64,000 nucleotides of DNA, taken from Moringa oleifera (Eukaryota; Streptophyta; Magnoliopsida; Brassicales; Moringaceae). Of the stretch, positions 46,828 to 59,252 are shown in pieces. The stretch covers positions 496,001 to 560,000 of the forward strand of contig JAJFZO010000631.1 of the NCBI GenBank assembly GCA_021397835.1, in the 5' to 3' direction. Every line of letters begins with the position of its first letter. Position 1 is the first letter of the stretch. A program made the translations under genes and the position numbers. The notes under the pieces are model-generated. The model saw nothing but the letters and a program-made list of their open reading frames with translations, was not told the origin of the DNA and did no database searches.

Positions 46828-49800
46828 ATGGGTCCATCAGATCAACCTGATCATGCCTCACATAAATGCAAAAAATGAGGCATTACCACTATGCCTGATG
46901 TTATTAAGTGTAGATCAATGGGACAGAAGATATCAGTCCAATAAAATGAGAACGGACAGCCAATCAAAAAGCATGGTGCAACGATGAACAGTTATATTGG
47001 TGTCATTGTACGACATACAATGCCTATTACACTTAACAATTGGCATGCTGTCCTAGAGGAGTTAAAGAATAAGATTTGGGAAACAATTTCAGTACGTGTT
47101 ATAAAATATGCAAGTGCTTACATTTAAAATTGAATTATATGCTCATGATTTGTTTTCATTGATTTGTGTACATGTGTTTTATAAGGGACATAAGACATTG
47201 ATGTAACTTTGAAAAGGTATGTACTCCAATCTGCTGCACAAAAATGGAGGAGTTTCAAAACCATTCTTATGAGAAAATACATCTTGCCTTTTATGGATGA
47301 CCTAGAATACTTGAGGCTGCCACCAGCAGAATATAGAAGTTTCATAGATTTAGATGTTTGGCATGCATTTGTGAACTCTCGCCTTTCAGAGGAGTTTCAG
47401 GTATTATATTAACTAAATATAGATGTTTATTTGTGAAACTTTCACTAAAGATTGATTATTTGTTTATATTATAGTGAAAGAGAATTGTTGCAATAGAGAG
47501 AAGAAAGAAAAATATATATGATCATCGTCTTGCTCGAAAAGGATTTGCAGGGTTAAAGATCAAACTTGTAAGTCAATTATGTTTTGTTTTTTTTTTTTTG
47601 CACAAATTTTTTAACATGTGTTGGATCCATTTTGTTCACTTTAATTAACTACATTAAATGTTTTTGTATGATTGCTTATAGAAGAAGTCATTGGGTACTG
47701 AGGAAGAAATTGATCGTGCTATATTATGGAAAGCAGCAAGATGTAACAAACAAGGACGATACACAAATGAAGCGACCAAAGAGTGTGCTGAAAGGATTGT
47801 ACGTATTTGATGAGTCTTTACTTCCATTTGATTTGTATTTATTCAAATGTCACATTCATGTAACAATTGCATTTTGACTTGTAGGATGAGTTAATGACAC
47901 AGGAGAGTCAAGGTACATTTAAACCAGTACATGTGAATGATGTCCTCACAAAAGCTTTAGGCACACCTAAACATCCTGGTCGTGTTAGAGGTCAGGGATC
48001 TGGGGTAACTATAACCTCGTATTTTGGGAGGATGAAAACATATATCGTACCAGTAAATGAAGCACCATATGATAAAGAAGGTTTTATGAACATGATGAAG
48101 TGGTTCTCGCAACATAAATATGTTTTAGATGACATTGTGTTAGACAGAGTTACTACTTAACCGGACATCATTCAAATGCCATTTTGTTCAAGTAGAGCTA
48201 GCAATAACATAGCTGGAATAGATGATAATGAAAAAAGTCCAACATCGCCTCCTGAACCTTCACCAGTTGGTCCGTCGAAGCCTACACCATGCAGTAGTAA
48301 GGTATGTCACATGTTTTATTTCTGTTAAAAAAAGAATTAATGTTTTAAGACATTAAATTGTGCTTTGATTATTCATTATAGTGTGTACAATGTGATTTGT
48401 ACATTGGTTCTTTGGAGTATATCATGGCCCATGGATCAGTTTTCATAGATACTACCATGAATCAAACTATCCATGGGCATCCTCTGCTTGATGGAGATGT
48501 TAGGGTGATAGTGGATGTAGTTATTCGAGGCAATGCTCGTTTGCCTCGCCCAATAGTAGAGGCAAAAATTTTTACTGTATTTGAAGCAGTTGGCACACAT
48601 GTTGCTTGGCCACGAGATTGGGTCATCACATGTGACTGTGAGGTATTTTATGTCAAAGTTGAAATTTTTTTAGTTTATTTATTGAACATGACTTCTTAAC
48701 TATTTTATTTCTAGTCAATGAATAGAGGAAAGATGCAAAAGTTGCAAGTTAGAAGAGCATTAACATTGACGAAACAACCATCATTGCAACAATTGTCTTC
48801 TATTGGGTTGCCATTATCATTGAAGGTATGGCATGAGCATGTCACAAAGGTAATGGATCATGATGGAGTCATCACCATTCCTTTGCAAAAAGAGGTATTT
48901 GCTAATGAGGGCTTCATATATGTGATGCGAGAAGATATAATACAATTTTGTCACATGAAAGAGATAAGCGTTACTATCATTCAAGCTTACATTGTGTACG
49001 TGTTTTATTCTTTTATTAGTTTATTGATCTTACAATTATGTCATATTCATATTTATGCATGTTTTTTATATTTTCAGTAAACTTTACAAAGATTTGGTTG
49101 CACTGGACTTCAATTAAAATATTTTATTTGCTGATCCATCGATGGTATCAGTTGTGAGCGGTATAAAGATAGAAGATTAAGCTTGTCATATTGCAACTAG
49201 ATTAGCTCAACCATGTGACAAAGAAGTAGTGATCTTCCCATATAACAGCGCGTAAGCATGAACTTAATTTTTTTAGTTGCATTAGTTAAATAACTAATAA
49301 TTTAGGCATCATTGGATGTTGGTGATTGTTGAGCTGTGGGCATTCACATATACAGTTTTTGATCCTCTAGGTCACGGTTCTCGCACTGAGTTAGACATGC
49401 TCATGTCTATGTGAGTTTAATTATTTTATACTTACATTAGTATATGTAATTGCAATTTCAAGATTAGTAACTTTTTTTTTTTTTTTAGCTCTTTTAGAAT
49501 GTTTTTCGCAATTGACATGCCATCTATTAGCCGACGGAATTGCCAAAGTATTGTTGCTAAGGTATGTATATTATGGACCATATGTTACATTAAATTTCAT
49601 TATCTTTAGTCACAAAATGTAACATCTAAATTATGCTAATGTAGTGTCCACGTCAACCTTCTAACCATGAGTGCGGATATTATGTGATGAAATACATGAG
49701 GGATATCATTAACAGACATAACAATGATGCATCATACTCGAAAATAGTAAGTTTTTAAATAATTTGTTTCTATAAAATGTTGTGTATAATATTGAAATTG

Positions 49801-49932
49801 TAATTGTACTAACTATTATATTTTTTACATGTATAGCTAATGGATATTGATACCTACAGCCAGTCTGAGCTTGATGATGTTAGACAAGAGTTTGGGCAAG
49901 ACATATGGAGCATTATATTAGAATTCAGGTAA
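46828..49932 (+). pseudogene. CACTA second gene: transposase_24-like region fused to Ulp1/C48 SUMO-protease-like domain, with stops
   Basis: About nine exons follow the transposase in the same orientation. The N-terminal half carries WHAVLEELKNKIWE, then KWRSFKTILMRKYILP, then TEEEIDRAILWKAARCNKQG and FKPVHVNDVLTKALGTPKHPG, as in plant CACTA Transposase_24-type proteins. After a Ser/Pro linker (about 48240) and a TIHGHPLLDGDVRVIV block comes the peptidase: VVIFPYN, HHWMLVIVELWAFTYTVFDP, QPSNHECGYYVMKYM and a final SELDDVRQEFGQDIWSIIL. The catalytic His (about 49309), Asp, Gln and Cys (about 49671) are all preserved. TGA 46876, TAA 46942, TAA 48158 and further stops near 49112 and 49178 break the frame. 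What the protease does in transposition is not established. Confidence 0.9.
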
Positions 49933-50640
49933 AAGTGTAGGACTAATATTTTAAATTTTGGAATGCATTATATAGTAGTTAGGAATTGAAAGTATTTGCT
50001 TTTTAACTTTTAATTTGTAAATTAATTTTTCTCTATGTGTTTCATACATAGTTGGAAGGTTACATGGATGAGAATTATGATTCACTATAGTTTCGAAATG
50101 GTAATTAATATATGTTATATTGAAGTGTATTATGATAAAAGAAGTGATCATGAATGTACGCTACATTGAATTAAAATATATTGTGACTTATTGAAGTAAC
50201 GGTGGTGTAAGATTGTATTGAGGTATGGTGGTGGTGTCAGATTGCAATAAAGTGTGTGAATACTATTGAAGTGCTTTTTGGTTAGAAAAGTGGTGATGGT
50301 GTGTTACATTTTATTGAAGTGTGGTAGTAGTATTAAAATCATTTGTGATGGTTTACTTTTTAATTATATGCAATATTTTTTATATTTTTAAATTTTATTT
50401 TAAAGTAAATAGAAAAATGTGAATTCCTAAGCAAAAAATTTTGATTTTGAAAAAAAAAGTAATCAAATAATAATTAAAAATATGAATTATAATTAAAAAT
50501 TAAGATTATCAAAAATTAAATAATGATTCAATTTTAAATTATTATATGTTAAAAACAAAAAAATTAAATAGTAATTTAAATTTTTAATTATTTATCAATT
50601 CGATTTTTGATTTTTTTATTTTTTAAAAATTGATAAATTA
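49933..50640. other. 3' region of the element between protease gene and subterminal array
   Basis: AT-rich. 50090-50350 holds several imperfect phrases of the type ATTGAAGTG-GGTGGTGTTAGATTG, suggesting a short degenerate tandem repeat. No coding sequence apart from a possible last small exon at 50053-50092. Confidence 0.5.
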
Positions 50641-50650
50641 AAAGTAATAG

Positions 50651-51115
50651 TTTTATTCACAGTTTTAGAACTGTGAACAAAACTTTAATGAACTGTGAAT
50701 TAATATAGTTTTATTCACAATTCTATAACTGTGAACAAAACGTTAATGAATTGTGAACTAATATAGTTTTATTCACAATTCTATAACTATGAACAAAACG
50801 TTAATGAACTGTGAACTAATATAGTTTTATTCACAGTTCTACAACTGTGAACAAAACTTTAATGAACTGTGAACTAATATAGTTTTATTCACAGTTCTAT
50901 AACTATGAACAAAACTTTAATGAACTGTGAACTAATATAGTTTTATTCACAGTTCTATAATTGTGAACAAAACTTTAATGAACTGTGAACTAAATTCGTT
51001 TTATTCACAGTTTTAGAACTGTGAACTATTTTTACTGACTTTTGTTCACATCAACATAGTCCACAGTTTTACAATTGTGAACAAAAGCCATTAAATGTCT
51101 GTGAATAAAAGGCTA
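50651..51115. repeat. Right subterminal repeat array, 58-bp period
   Basis: TTTTATTCAC starts at 50651, 50709, 50767, 50825, 50883, 50941 and 50999. The period is exactly 58 bases over six intervals, followed by three irregular units. Each unit holds an inverted pair TTCACAGTTCT / AACTGTGAACAA plus a third AACTGTGAACTAA copy. The copies are far more regular than at the left end, indicating recent homogenisation. Confidence 0.95.
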
Positions 51116-51128
51116 TTTTGTTGTAGTG

Positions 51129-51131
51129 ACT
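51129..51131 (+). repeat. Target-site duplication ACT, right
   Basis: Matches 38054-38056. Confidence 0.85.
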
Positions 51132-51166
51132 CCTCAAGGCTTTTTGTTCTCCATAGGCAACCAAGT

Positions 51167-51625
51167 TTATCTCAAATAATCACCCATAAGAGTTAAGTTA
51201 GTTACTCTCATATCCCATTTGTGCCTAATAATGTGCTTCCTTTTGTTATTGGCATGAAGTCTAATATCAACATAACACATTAGGGAATCAGTGTCACAGT
51301 TGGAATATTTCCTAGTGTTACTTCCTTAGTAAAATAGTTCAAATTAAAGGGTGAACTATATAATAATGGACTGGACAATTAAAAGACTATAACGCATAAG
51401 AGGAAAGACTTGAATCTAAAAATGAAATGAAATTTACCTGATGATCAATCCTTGAGTAAGAGAGGACAGGGGGATGAGGCTTATTAAATGATGTCTGCAT
51501 CTAATTTGTTTTTCACTGGGTGTGTGCCTTCTAGCAATTTCATGAGAACCAATGCACTGAATAAATTTCAACACAACTCTCTCACCATAAGGCCTTGTGG
51601 ACTGGATAGTAATGTCCCAATGGTT
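51167..51625 (-). pseudogene. Two exons of an unidentified gene next to the CACTA insertion
   Basis: On the minus strand 51625-51438 (188 nt) is fully open and reads [20 protein letters not shown], then [20 protein letters not shown], ending QGLII before a GTAAAT donor. 51321-51437 would be a 117-bp intron. 51320-51167 continues in phase with NTRKYSNCDTDSLMCYVDIR, then HANNKRKHIIRHKWDMRVTN and ends GDYLR-stop. Phase, splice borders and protein-like composition agree across the intron. I do not recognise the family. No further exons were found upstream, so it is a partial copy or the 3' end of a relic. The CACTA element sits about 40 bases past the stop, in what would be the 3' UTR. Confidence 0.6.
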
Positions 51626-52369
51626 CTCAAATTACAACAATAACCCTTATAGGTTCTTGGGATGACGAATGAAAGCAAAAGGTTTCGGTGTTTGTGACTA
51701 GGCAACTAACATGAAAAACAATCCATAACCATTTACACTTAATTATTTATTCGTTTGTATAATAATATTTTAATTTAATTGAATGATTGCAATTATTATT
51801 GTATGTATCATCAAATTAAAAAATAATATAAAAATAAATTATGTAAAAGTAAATGATTTAATATGTCATACATGTTTTACTTGCATTATTTCAAACCACA
51901 TGTCAATGCATGACATTAAAAAATACTATGGAGTGATGTAAGTGACTATAATTGAAAGAATATGAAGGAAATCTCTTTATATTTAAATATTTCAGTTGAC
52001 ATTTGGAAGGAAAAATCAAGATATTTAGCTCTGGATGAATATCAAGCAGCAGAGATACATTTATTAAAGTTCTCAAAAATGGAACTATTCTTAGAGCACG
52101 TATTTCATGACTCAATTATAATTATTTGTTTACCTATCCACACACAAAGACCACTTATAGTACTGATCATTTTTGTTAAACAAATAGCTTAGAGGATTTA
52201 TATTTCTTAATTATGTGAACATTATTTTAATATAACCAATCATGAGGTTGACACTTATTTAAAACTTCAATTTGCAAGTTAGTTCAACCAATAGATAAAT
52301 ACTTATACTCTAAACTATTATTAATTAAATATATTTTGATAAATGTAGTTATATGACTTACTTTCTACA
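51626..52369. other. Non-coding stretch
   Basis: Nothing recognised. The overlapping open frames at 51903-52192 are not supported by any motif. Confidence 0.45.
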
Positions 52370-52389
52370 TTTACAGGCACATAACCCAT

Positions 52390-53095
52390 AAAACTTCATT
52401 ATTAACAACTTTATCAAGGATGTTGGAAAGAGGTTGTTAAGGTCTTGAAGTCATATATTGTATACTATGTTAATAGATACAAATTTCATATTAAAAGACA
52501 TAGTTCGGACAAAGCTACAATGAAAAATGAAGTCTGCATTAAAGGATCCAATTATAATGAAGGTGAAATTGACTAATATGATAAGTTTATGAAGGTGTTA
52601 GAATTTAAATACCTAGCATTACCAATCAAGTGAACCATGGTGCTCAAGCATGAATGGTTTAATCCAATACCAAATGTGGGTACCAATTTACATAAATTGT
52701 ATAATCTAGTGGATGTTAGCCATACTAGGAGATTAAATAAGTATAAGCCATTTATTCTAACTTTGTAAGCAACTTAGATTTATTATATCCCCTATCCAAG
52801 TTTAAGACGTGACAAACATGACTAGTGGTTGTTTGCCAAATAAATGCTAGGTTTGTCATTGAACTTTTAGAATCTAGTTTTTTATTTAGATTAATTCAAG
52901 TATTGCACTTTTTCAAGATGATGAGATAAATGTCTATTGGATTAAGATTGACGTGGAATAAGATCCTGTCATTTAAAAATGATTTAAATAATACATTGAC
53001 AAATATTGATGATAATAAAGGAACATACCAGATAAGCCAAATTTTGGAAGTGATTCAAAAGAGGATGACTTTGAAGATCATGATTACTTAATTTT
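52390..53095 (+). pseudogene. C-terminal part (DUF4216 region) of a different CACTA transposase
   Basis: The plus-strand translation gives NRYKFHIKRHSSDKATMKN, then VCIKGSNYN, KHEWFNPIPNVGTNLHKLYN, LVDVSHTRRLNKYKPF and IYYIPYPSLRRDK. This is the standard DUF4216 string (GYKFHT-HS-K-T-NSGVCIKGS; FKCxWFDP; LVxINHxRR-NKYEPFILA; VYYxPYPSLKRDK). An acidic tail at about 53030-53090 ends the protein. In-frame stops separate the blocks. It is not the same subfamily as the transposase at 43300-46668, which lacks the YPSLRRDK motif. The upstream catalytic region is absent. Confidence 0.85.
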
Positions 53096-53349
53096 TGTCT
53101 TTTGCATTAATTGTTTGAATTAATCTTTATGCACATAATGAATTATTTGATATGTAATGATTGAATTATTTATTTTATTATTAGATTTGCAGATTTTAAA
53201 TATCATGTGTTAATGGATTATTATTCTTTAAATTTTTTTAGCAAGTATTGAAGTAGTCTTAGATTAATTTTTAAGGAAGATCTTGCTAAATTTTTCATAG
53301 AAATTTATCTTCCATTCTAAATTAGGCATTAACTTATCGATATAAATAA

Positions 53350-54810
53350 ATGAGAAGATGAGGAAGACGTGATGACTCAAGAGGGAAAGGTAATGGCACT
53401 CATAGTTCACGATCATTTCCATTTTTGTAGTACGCAGGTGAGGCTAATGTCATAGCTACACGATAGGCTACACTTACATCACATGCACCAGATGCTTTGC
53501 CAAGTTCTACAAGCTCTTCGGGAGTTGCTTGTACAAGGATGTCTATATGTGAAAGTTTTAAAGCATGGATAGACAACAAATTTATATAAACAATGATATG
53601 TAAGTATTGACAATTATTTTCAATGCTTGTATCTTTACTTTTGTAAACTACACTAACGCATTTGATTTATTTGTTTTCTTTAATAGCATTAAGCCATCTA
53701 CTAAATGTTCTGTGAAGATATACAAGATTTTTTAAGAGAGGGTTGATCTAGTTAAGTACCGTGAAAGGTAAATTCTTCGTAATTTAAAGACTTTTACCAT
53801 GAGGAATTTAAGGTAAATTAATTATTTATGAAAAAATGAAATGTTATACTTTATTATATTGACTTATCATTTGTTGTTGTAGAAATATTTTGTATGGGAA
53901 GAGGCAATCAATGACAAAATGAAAGCCATTTGAAGGCTAAGGCCATTAAGCGATATACTACTTTAATGTATTCTTTGTCAACATAAGGCAAGAAGTAAGC
54001 CACAATTCACCCAGATAACATATAGTGGTAGTAGTAGTTTCAATGGAATTACCTAGAGTATAAGGAGAAGTGTGGCACCTTCAAAAATCAACTAAGCAAA
54101 ACAAGTGGAACTTCATGCTTATGTTACATATAACATTTAATTTACATAAATTAGAATGAAAATGGTATAGGAGTTGGGTAGCATTAACATATTTCTAATT
54201 GTAAGTAAAGGAGTTAGGTCAAGAGCTAACTCCTATGGAGATTTAAGATGAACTAACATGAAGAAGTCTAATCTTGATAAATTCATTGATGATCACTCTA
54301 GACAATGCATGTAAGTTTATTTTTTTGAACATTTGATGAATAATCTTAATTATATTTCTTAGTTGATTCGATATACACAATGAATTCTTTTTCTGTAAGA
54401 ATACCATGAGAACTTAATTGCCTTAGCTTCCCAATCACATGCACAAAAAGGATCTTTTGATACTTCTGAGGTAGACTATATATTTAGTAGGTGGAGAGAA
54501 CACACTTCAAGTGTATGGACTTGACTCTGAGGCCCAATCATGTTATTGAAGTTGTAGCTCTAGCAACGGATGATCTGTCAATGATGCAATCATGCTAGAT
54601 ATACGTAAGCAAATGAAGACTATCAAAGAGTGTTTAGAACATGAGCATAGGAAGAGGGAAGAGGACTATATACGTTTAGAGGTTTGGGATGAATAAGTGT
54701 TTGTAGCAATGAAAGATCAAGATGGATTACATGTGACAAAAAAGATGTTGAGATGGAACGTATCGTATCCACCTTTTGGCTCCTTTATAGTACCGTTTGA
54801 TGGCTTCACT
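53350..54810 (+). pseudogene. TNP1/Ptta-type CACTA accessory transposase relic
   Basis: It begins M-R-R-stop-GRRDDSRGKGNG, the Arg/Gly/Ser-rich start typical of plant Ptta/En/Spm proteins. A PSSTSSSGVACTRMS-type linker and ESFKAWIDNKF follow. At about 54400-54520 it reads ENLIALASQSHAQKGSFDTS, then DYIFSRWREHTSSVW. At about 54595-54690 there is a charged helical stretch (DIRKQMKTIKECLEHEHRKRE). Stops, frameshifts and intron-like gaps break it. It follows the DUF4216 relic in the same orientation, as expected for gene 2 after gene 1 of one old CACTA element. Confidence 0.65.
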
Positions 54811-55209
54811 TGATGAGTGATTTCTTTATTTTCATTTCTGTTATTTGATTTAGAGTTTAGTACAGTACTTTTGTGTATTAATTTTATTTATATTTAATTT
54901 TGATTAGATTTAATTTTAGTTTTTATTTTTTTAAAATATGTTGATTTATATAATTAAATAACATAAATAAATTAAAAAATAAATATATAACTAAAAATAG
55001 AGTATATTATTTTTATTATTAAATTTAGTTTAACCACAAAGAGTTGATGAAAGAGTCCAACATAAAGAATCTTCAAGTTAGAGATGATCATGTGTGTGTT
55101 GCTAAACCCTCAAGCTTAGTGACACATTTGTTCATCGCAGGTCCATCACTAGATTATGATGAATTGATGATAGAATCTTTCATCTCTAACTTAGTAGGAT
55201 ACTAGATTT

Positions 55210-55375
55210 TATTTCTAAGTTAAGCAGCAAACTTAACATTTTGTCGTTAAGTGTTTTTGCAAGCAATAATTTAGCGAGAGAATTTTTTTGTCACTAGTTT
55301 GTCTTTATGTTCTTTAGTGACGAAATTTTCAAATTTAGCGATAAATTTTAAGCAACGCCATAAAAGAGTTATAAA
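55210..55375. repeat. Possible terminal array of the old CACTA element
   Basis: Repeated TTTAGCGA-AAATTT / GTGACGAAATTT phrases close to the end of the relic, in the style of CACTA subterminal repeats. No CACTA terminus could be fixed. Confidence 0.4.
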
Positions 55376-58300
55376 TATAAATTTATATATAATCAAAGTT
55401 ACAAATCATAAATACAATAGTAATGATTTATTTAATAAATAAATATTGACAAATAAATATTTTAATAAATTTACATACTATAAAAATCCCAAATTGTAAG
55501 AATATGTTATTTTTATTGATCTTTTAAATAAATATTGACATGTAATAATTTTGATAAAATAAATAGAAATGATTTATAATTTGACGTTAATATTACTAAG
55601 TAAAAATAATTTTTTTGTTTTTCTTTTAAAAAACACAAATTAAATCACATGAAGATTTAATTGTACATTTTACAAGTTATAATATGTCTAAAACTTATAT
55701 ATGTGAAATTGATAAAAATTATGTTCAAATTGACATCAAAATATTTATTAAAATTTTTTTTCGTCCAAGTCAAAACATGATTGCAATTCTACAAATATAG
55801 AAGTGCTCACATTAATTGAAAGTGACTTAAATTCCCATTGATGTAGTTCTTGTCCACTTGCCATTTCAGTGCATACATCAATGATAAAAAGATTTACCAA
55901 AAGAAAGGGTTAATATTACGGACCCAATCCGGCTTCTAATTAAGCATCTCATTTAATTTTACTTGTTTATTTCATTAACTAGGAAACACAAATTCAAGTT
56001 AGACCAAGAAAATTAACATAAAAAAAAGTTAAAAGATCTTTGTATTTATATTTTTAAGAAATAATTTATTTTTTAAATTGCAGATGGAATTGTTAAATCA
56101 CTGTTGGAAAACCCAATTGCATATTTGTAATTTTCTTAAAAGAGGCTTGAATTCAATAACCAAAACTTTCTCAACAACCAAAATATCAATGTAATGGAAA
56201 GAAAAAATAAGGTAACAGAGATTCATACAGTGAAACCACGAAACCCTTAGTATAGGAATTAACCAACCTTATATCTTAATCATGCATAACATATGCCTCA
56301 TCTCTTATTTTGCTCTTCATAAAAATCAACGCAACAGTTGTTTCAACACCAAAATGCTTATTATCAATATTAATCATAAGTAAAAAGGTTGTGATGAAAA
56401 AATGAACTCTAAAGCAAAAAAGAGAGATTAATTTATGAATTTGAAAAACCAACTTTTGTGATTAATGCCGAGAAAGAAAACCAATGGAAGAAACAAGATG
56501 CGGGATTGCTTTTATAACGAATTGTTTTCTCTGTCTGATATCGAAGACAGTCACCAACATATCTCAATAAAAAGGACTGTGCAACATAAAAGAAAAGGGA
56601 AACAACTTGTGTGGCATGAGACAAAAAAAAGGAGCAGTTACGTTTAAAAGTAACCTCTATGAGAACCTAAAACGATGATATTTTAACCTTTTAAAATTTG
56701 AATGCTAAAAACGAATATCAATTGTATAGTAATCTTTAATCAAAACACATTTTAAATTTAAATTATTGAAAAATAAAATAAAATAATTTTAATAAAATTA
56801 ATAAAACTCAAAAATATTACTTCATAGTGAAACCTTTAGATATATGTGTTTCATGGCATGTTCCTTGCAAAAATACAATGACATTAAACAAAAGTTGAGA
56901 AAACATAACATACCATAAGTTAATTAGAGAGGTTACATGGTTGTGGGGTTGAACAGGAATTAATGATATTATTTTTAAGCGACTAAATGGTTACACTAAA
57001 ACACAATATAAGAAAATATAAATCAACAACTATATTAAAAACAAACAATATATAAATTACTTGAGTTACGAGTGAATTAGGTTTCCTAAATTAACCTCAT
57101 AAAAACACTGCCTTTACTATTACTTTTACCTAGACTTTTCTTTTATAATATGTGTTACTAATGTTACCAAAAGTGTTGCGCAATACATTAATGATAACAT
57201 AAACAAAATTAATAAGTATATGTTTACAAATGCAATAGGTTGATTATGGTATAACCTAAAATGATATATTCAATTTTATATAACATGAAATAGGTGATGA
57301 CAAATGCTTTGGCTTAATTATGCTAGAGCCAAGTGGTTGAGTTTAGTCTAATAATAGATTCCAAGGAACTTTACAAGAAGTGTTTCTAATAAAAACATGA
57401 GGTCGAATTTTTGTCATGACTTTTACTACTTGTTGCACATCAAGGATCTTTATTGAATATATAGTGCAAAATGAGTGCCATATTTGAATGTAAACAATGA
57501 TGTGAAAAAACATATTACTGTACTTGTTTGATGTATTGTTAGCGATGAAGGATTTATGAAAAACAAGTGTCAACAAAACTTTTATTGTGAAAAAAGAACA
57601 TCAGTTTTTTCTTTGTTTTGGTAAATTTTTTGCTTAATTATATATAAAAAAACAAATCTTAGATCTAAAATTCTATTTCAATAATCAAATATTAATAAAT
57701 ATTTTTTAAAAAATAGTCACATAAATTCTTTTGCGCTTTCTTAGAACATCTGAAGAAGAAATTCATAAACTATGAAGGTAAAGAATTACCAATTAAAAAG
57801 ACAAGCCAAAAATATTTTAAGTTGTCATTTTTCATGATTTTTTTTTACATGGTTTCATTCAATTTATAGTATGTGTCATGAAGAATAGTATTTTGTTCTT
57901 AACTTTGAATATTTTATCATAGATTCTTGATCATATTGTGTGAGCTTTGAAAATGAGATATTACCATTTTACATATAAAATAACAAAAAATTAGTTACAA
58001 TTCTTTGCTTCTTAACTACCCAAAACTCTAATAAGTGACCTTGAGCATGCTATATAATCCTAATCATGAGCATTACATGCTTCCTTTGAAATTGTTTTCT
58101 TCTTTTTTAATTTTCTTGTTATTTTTGCCACAAGTGATGTATATTATTCTTCTAGTGATCGCTAAAACCTCTTCTTAACTCAATCATTTAGAACCATAAG
58201 TATGTGAAAAATGTAAATTTTGAAGGAGTAGAAAATGAGAATGTGATATATTGGTCATGTATAATATCTAAGCAATGAGAGAAAATATCATTTAACAAGA

Positions 58301-58439
58301 GTACGCAGAATGTAAGAAGAATATATAACAGAGGTAACAATGGGATAGTGGCTTACGCAATTAGTTTGAAAATGGTGACTCCGCTAGCAATATGTTATTT
58401 TAAAATTATTTTAAAATTACTAAATTATTGTAATAATAT
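55376..58439. other. Long AT-rich non-coding stretch
   Basis: No gene, RNA or recognisable transposon. Open frames at 56433-56647 overlap on both strands and have no motif. 57343-57576 is likewise unsupported. Confidence 0.55.
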
Positions 58440-59010
58440 AGTTATCTAGTTATATTAAGATCAAAGATAAATCTTAAGTAAAAACTCTAGTATTTGTCCT
58501 CATGTTAATAGTCAAACTCTTATATTCAAAAAATAACAAATCAAACTTCAATTTTTTAATTTGATCTAATTGAATCTTGTCAAAAAATTTGAAAATTGAG
58601 TGCATTCAAATTAAGAATCTTACATAATAAACTTTGGTTAATATAAAAAAATAGTTAAGCTACCATAAAAAAAAATTAGATGTTTTGAAAAGCTATAAAT
58701 ATATATACATTGCTAAAAAAATTAAAAAATTCACAATATATATTTTAAAACAAAAATATTTCAAATTTGAGGGATGAACCCAAAATAGAGTTAAGAATTC
58801 ATTTGAGTTGATTTTTAAGCATTTCAATAATGCAAATATCTTCAATTTTTCATAACCATTAAAGTTAAAATCTAATTTACACCAAATTAATAGATTAGTA
58901 CCTTATTTTTTATTTTTAAAATATGAAAATCTAATTAATAATATAGAATAAATATTAAAACTTCATACAACCTTACCCCAAAATTCACTACTATACTTCT
59001 TTAATTTTAA
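58440..59010 (-). repeat. Third copy of the inverted-repeat family (partial)
   Basis: It aligns in the same orientation with 10870-11430 (right arm) and in reverse complement with 5170-5640 (left arm). Shared runs include the TATTTGTCC-CATGTTA-AGTCAAA block at about 58490, TTTAAATTAAGGATCTTA-type sequence at 58605, and AATTTAATAGATTAGT-like sequence at 58885. All three copies share ACTATCATACTTCTTTAATTTT-like sequence at the right edge. Confidence 0.8.
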
Positions 59011-59252
59011 AATTTTAGTTAGTGACTGATTGGAATAAGTTGCTAAAGATTTAGTTAGTGACTAATTTAAATCGGTAGTTAAATTTAATATATTAATTTT
59101 TTTTTAAAAAAAATACTTAACTTAAAATTGCATAAAATTAATGAAAAATAAATTATGTAAAATAAAACAATAAAAACAACATGTTTTTGTTCTTCGTAAA
59201 ATAAAGATTGCATAAATCAAATCAAATATTCTGTTTATAAAAGAAATGACAT
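59011..59252. repeat. Short array of 'TTTAGTTAGTGACTAA' motifs
   Basis: TTAGTTAGTGACTGATT and TTTAGTTAGTGACTAATTT lie 34 bases apart (59018 and 59052), directly before the antisense TNP1 relic. This is probably a subterminal array of the element that carries it. Confidence 0.45.

Larger units (their letters stand above)
38057..51128 (+). mobile_element. CACTA (En/Spm) transposon, structurally complete, 13,072 bp (element 3)
   Basis: The ends are CACTACAAGAAAAATGGG at 38057 and, read inward from the right, CACTACAACAAAATAGCC from 51128, both flanked by ACT. Subterminal arrays of one palindromic motif (ATTCACAGTT / AACTGTGAAT) lie at both ends. In order it contains a left array, a captured AGAMOUS-type fragment, a promoter-like TATA box, a second left array block, a 5' leader with splice sites, a minisatellite, a transposase gene, a protease-type second gene and a right array. 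Both genes carry several stops, so the copy is not autonomous although its ends may still be recognised. Clean ends suggest a relatively recent insertion compared with the other CACTA relics here. Confidence 0.95.

Noticed and set aside
58987..59000. CACTACTATACTTC as a CACTA terminus
   Set aside because: The same place in the two other copies of this repeat reads ACTATCATACTT or AACTATTATACTT, so the resemblance is internal family sequence, not an end.
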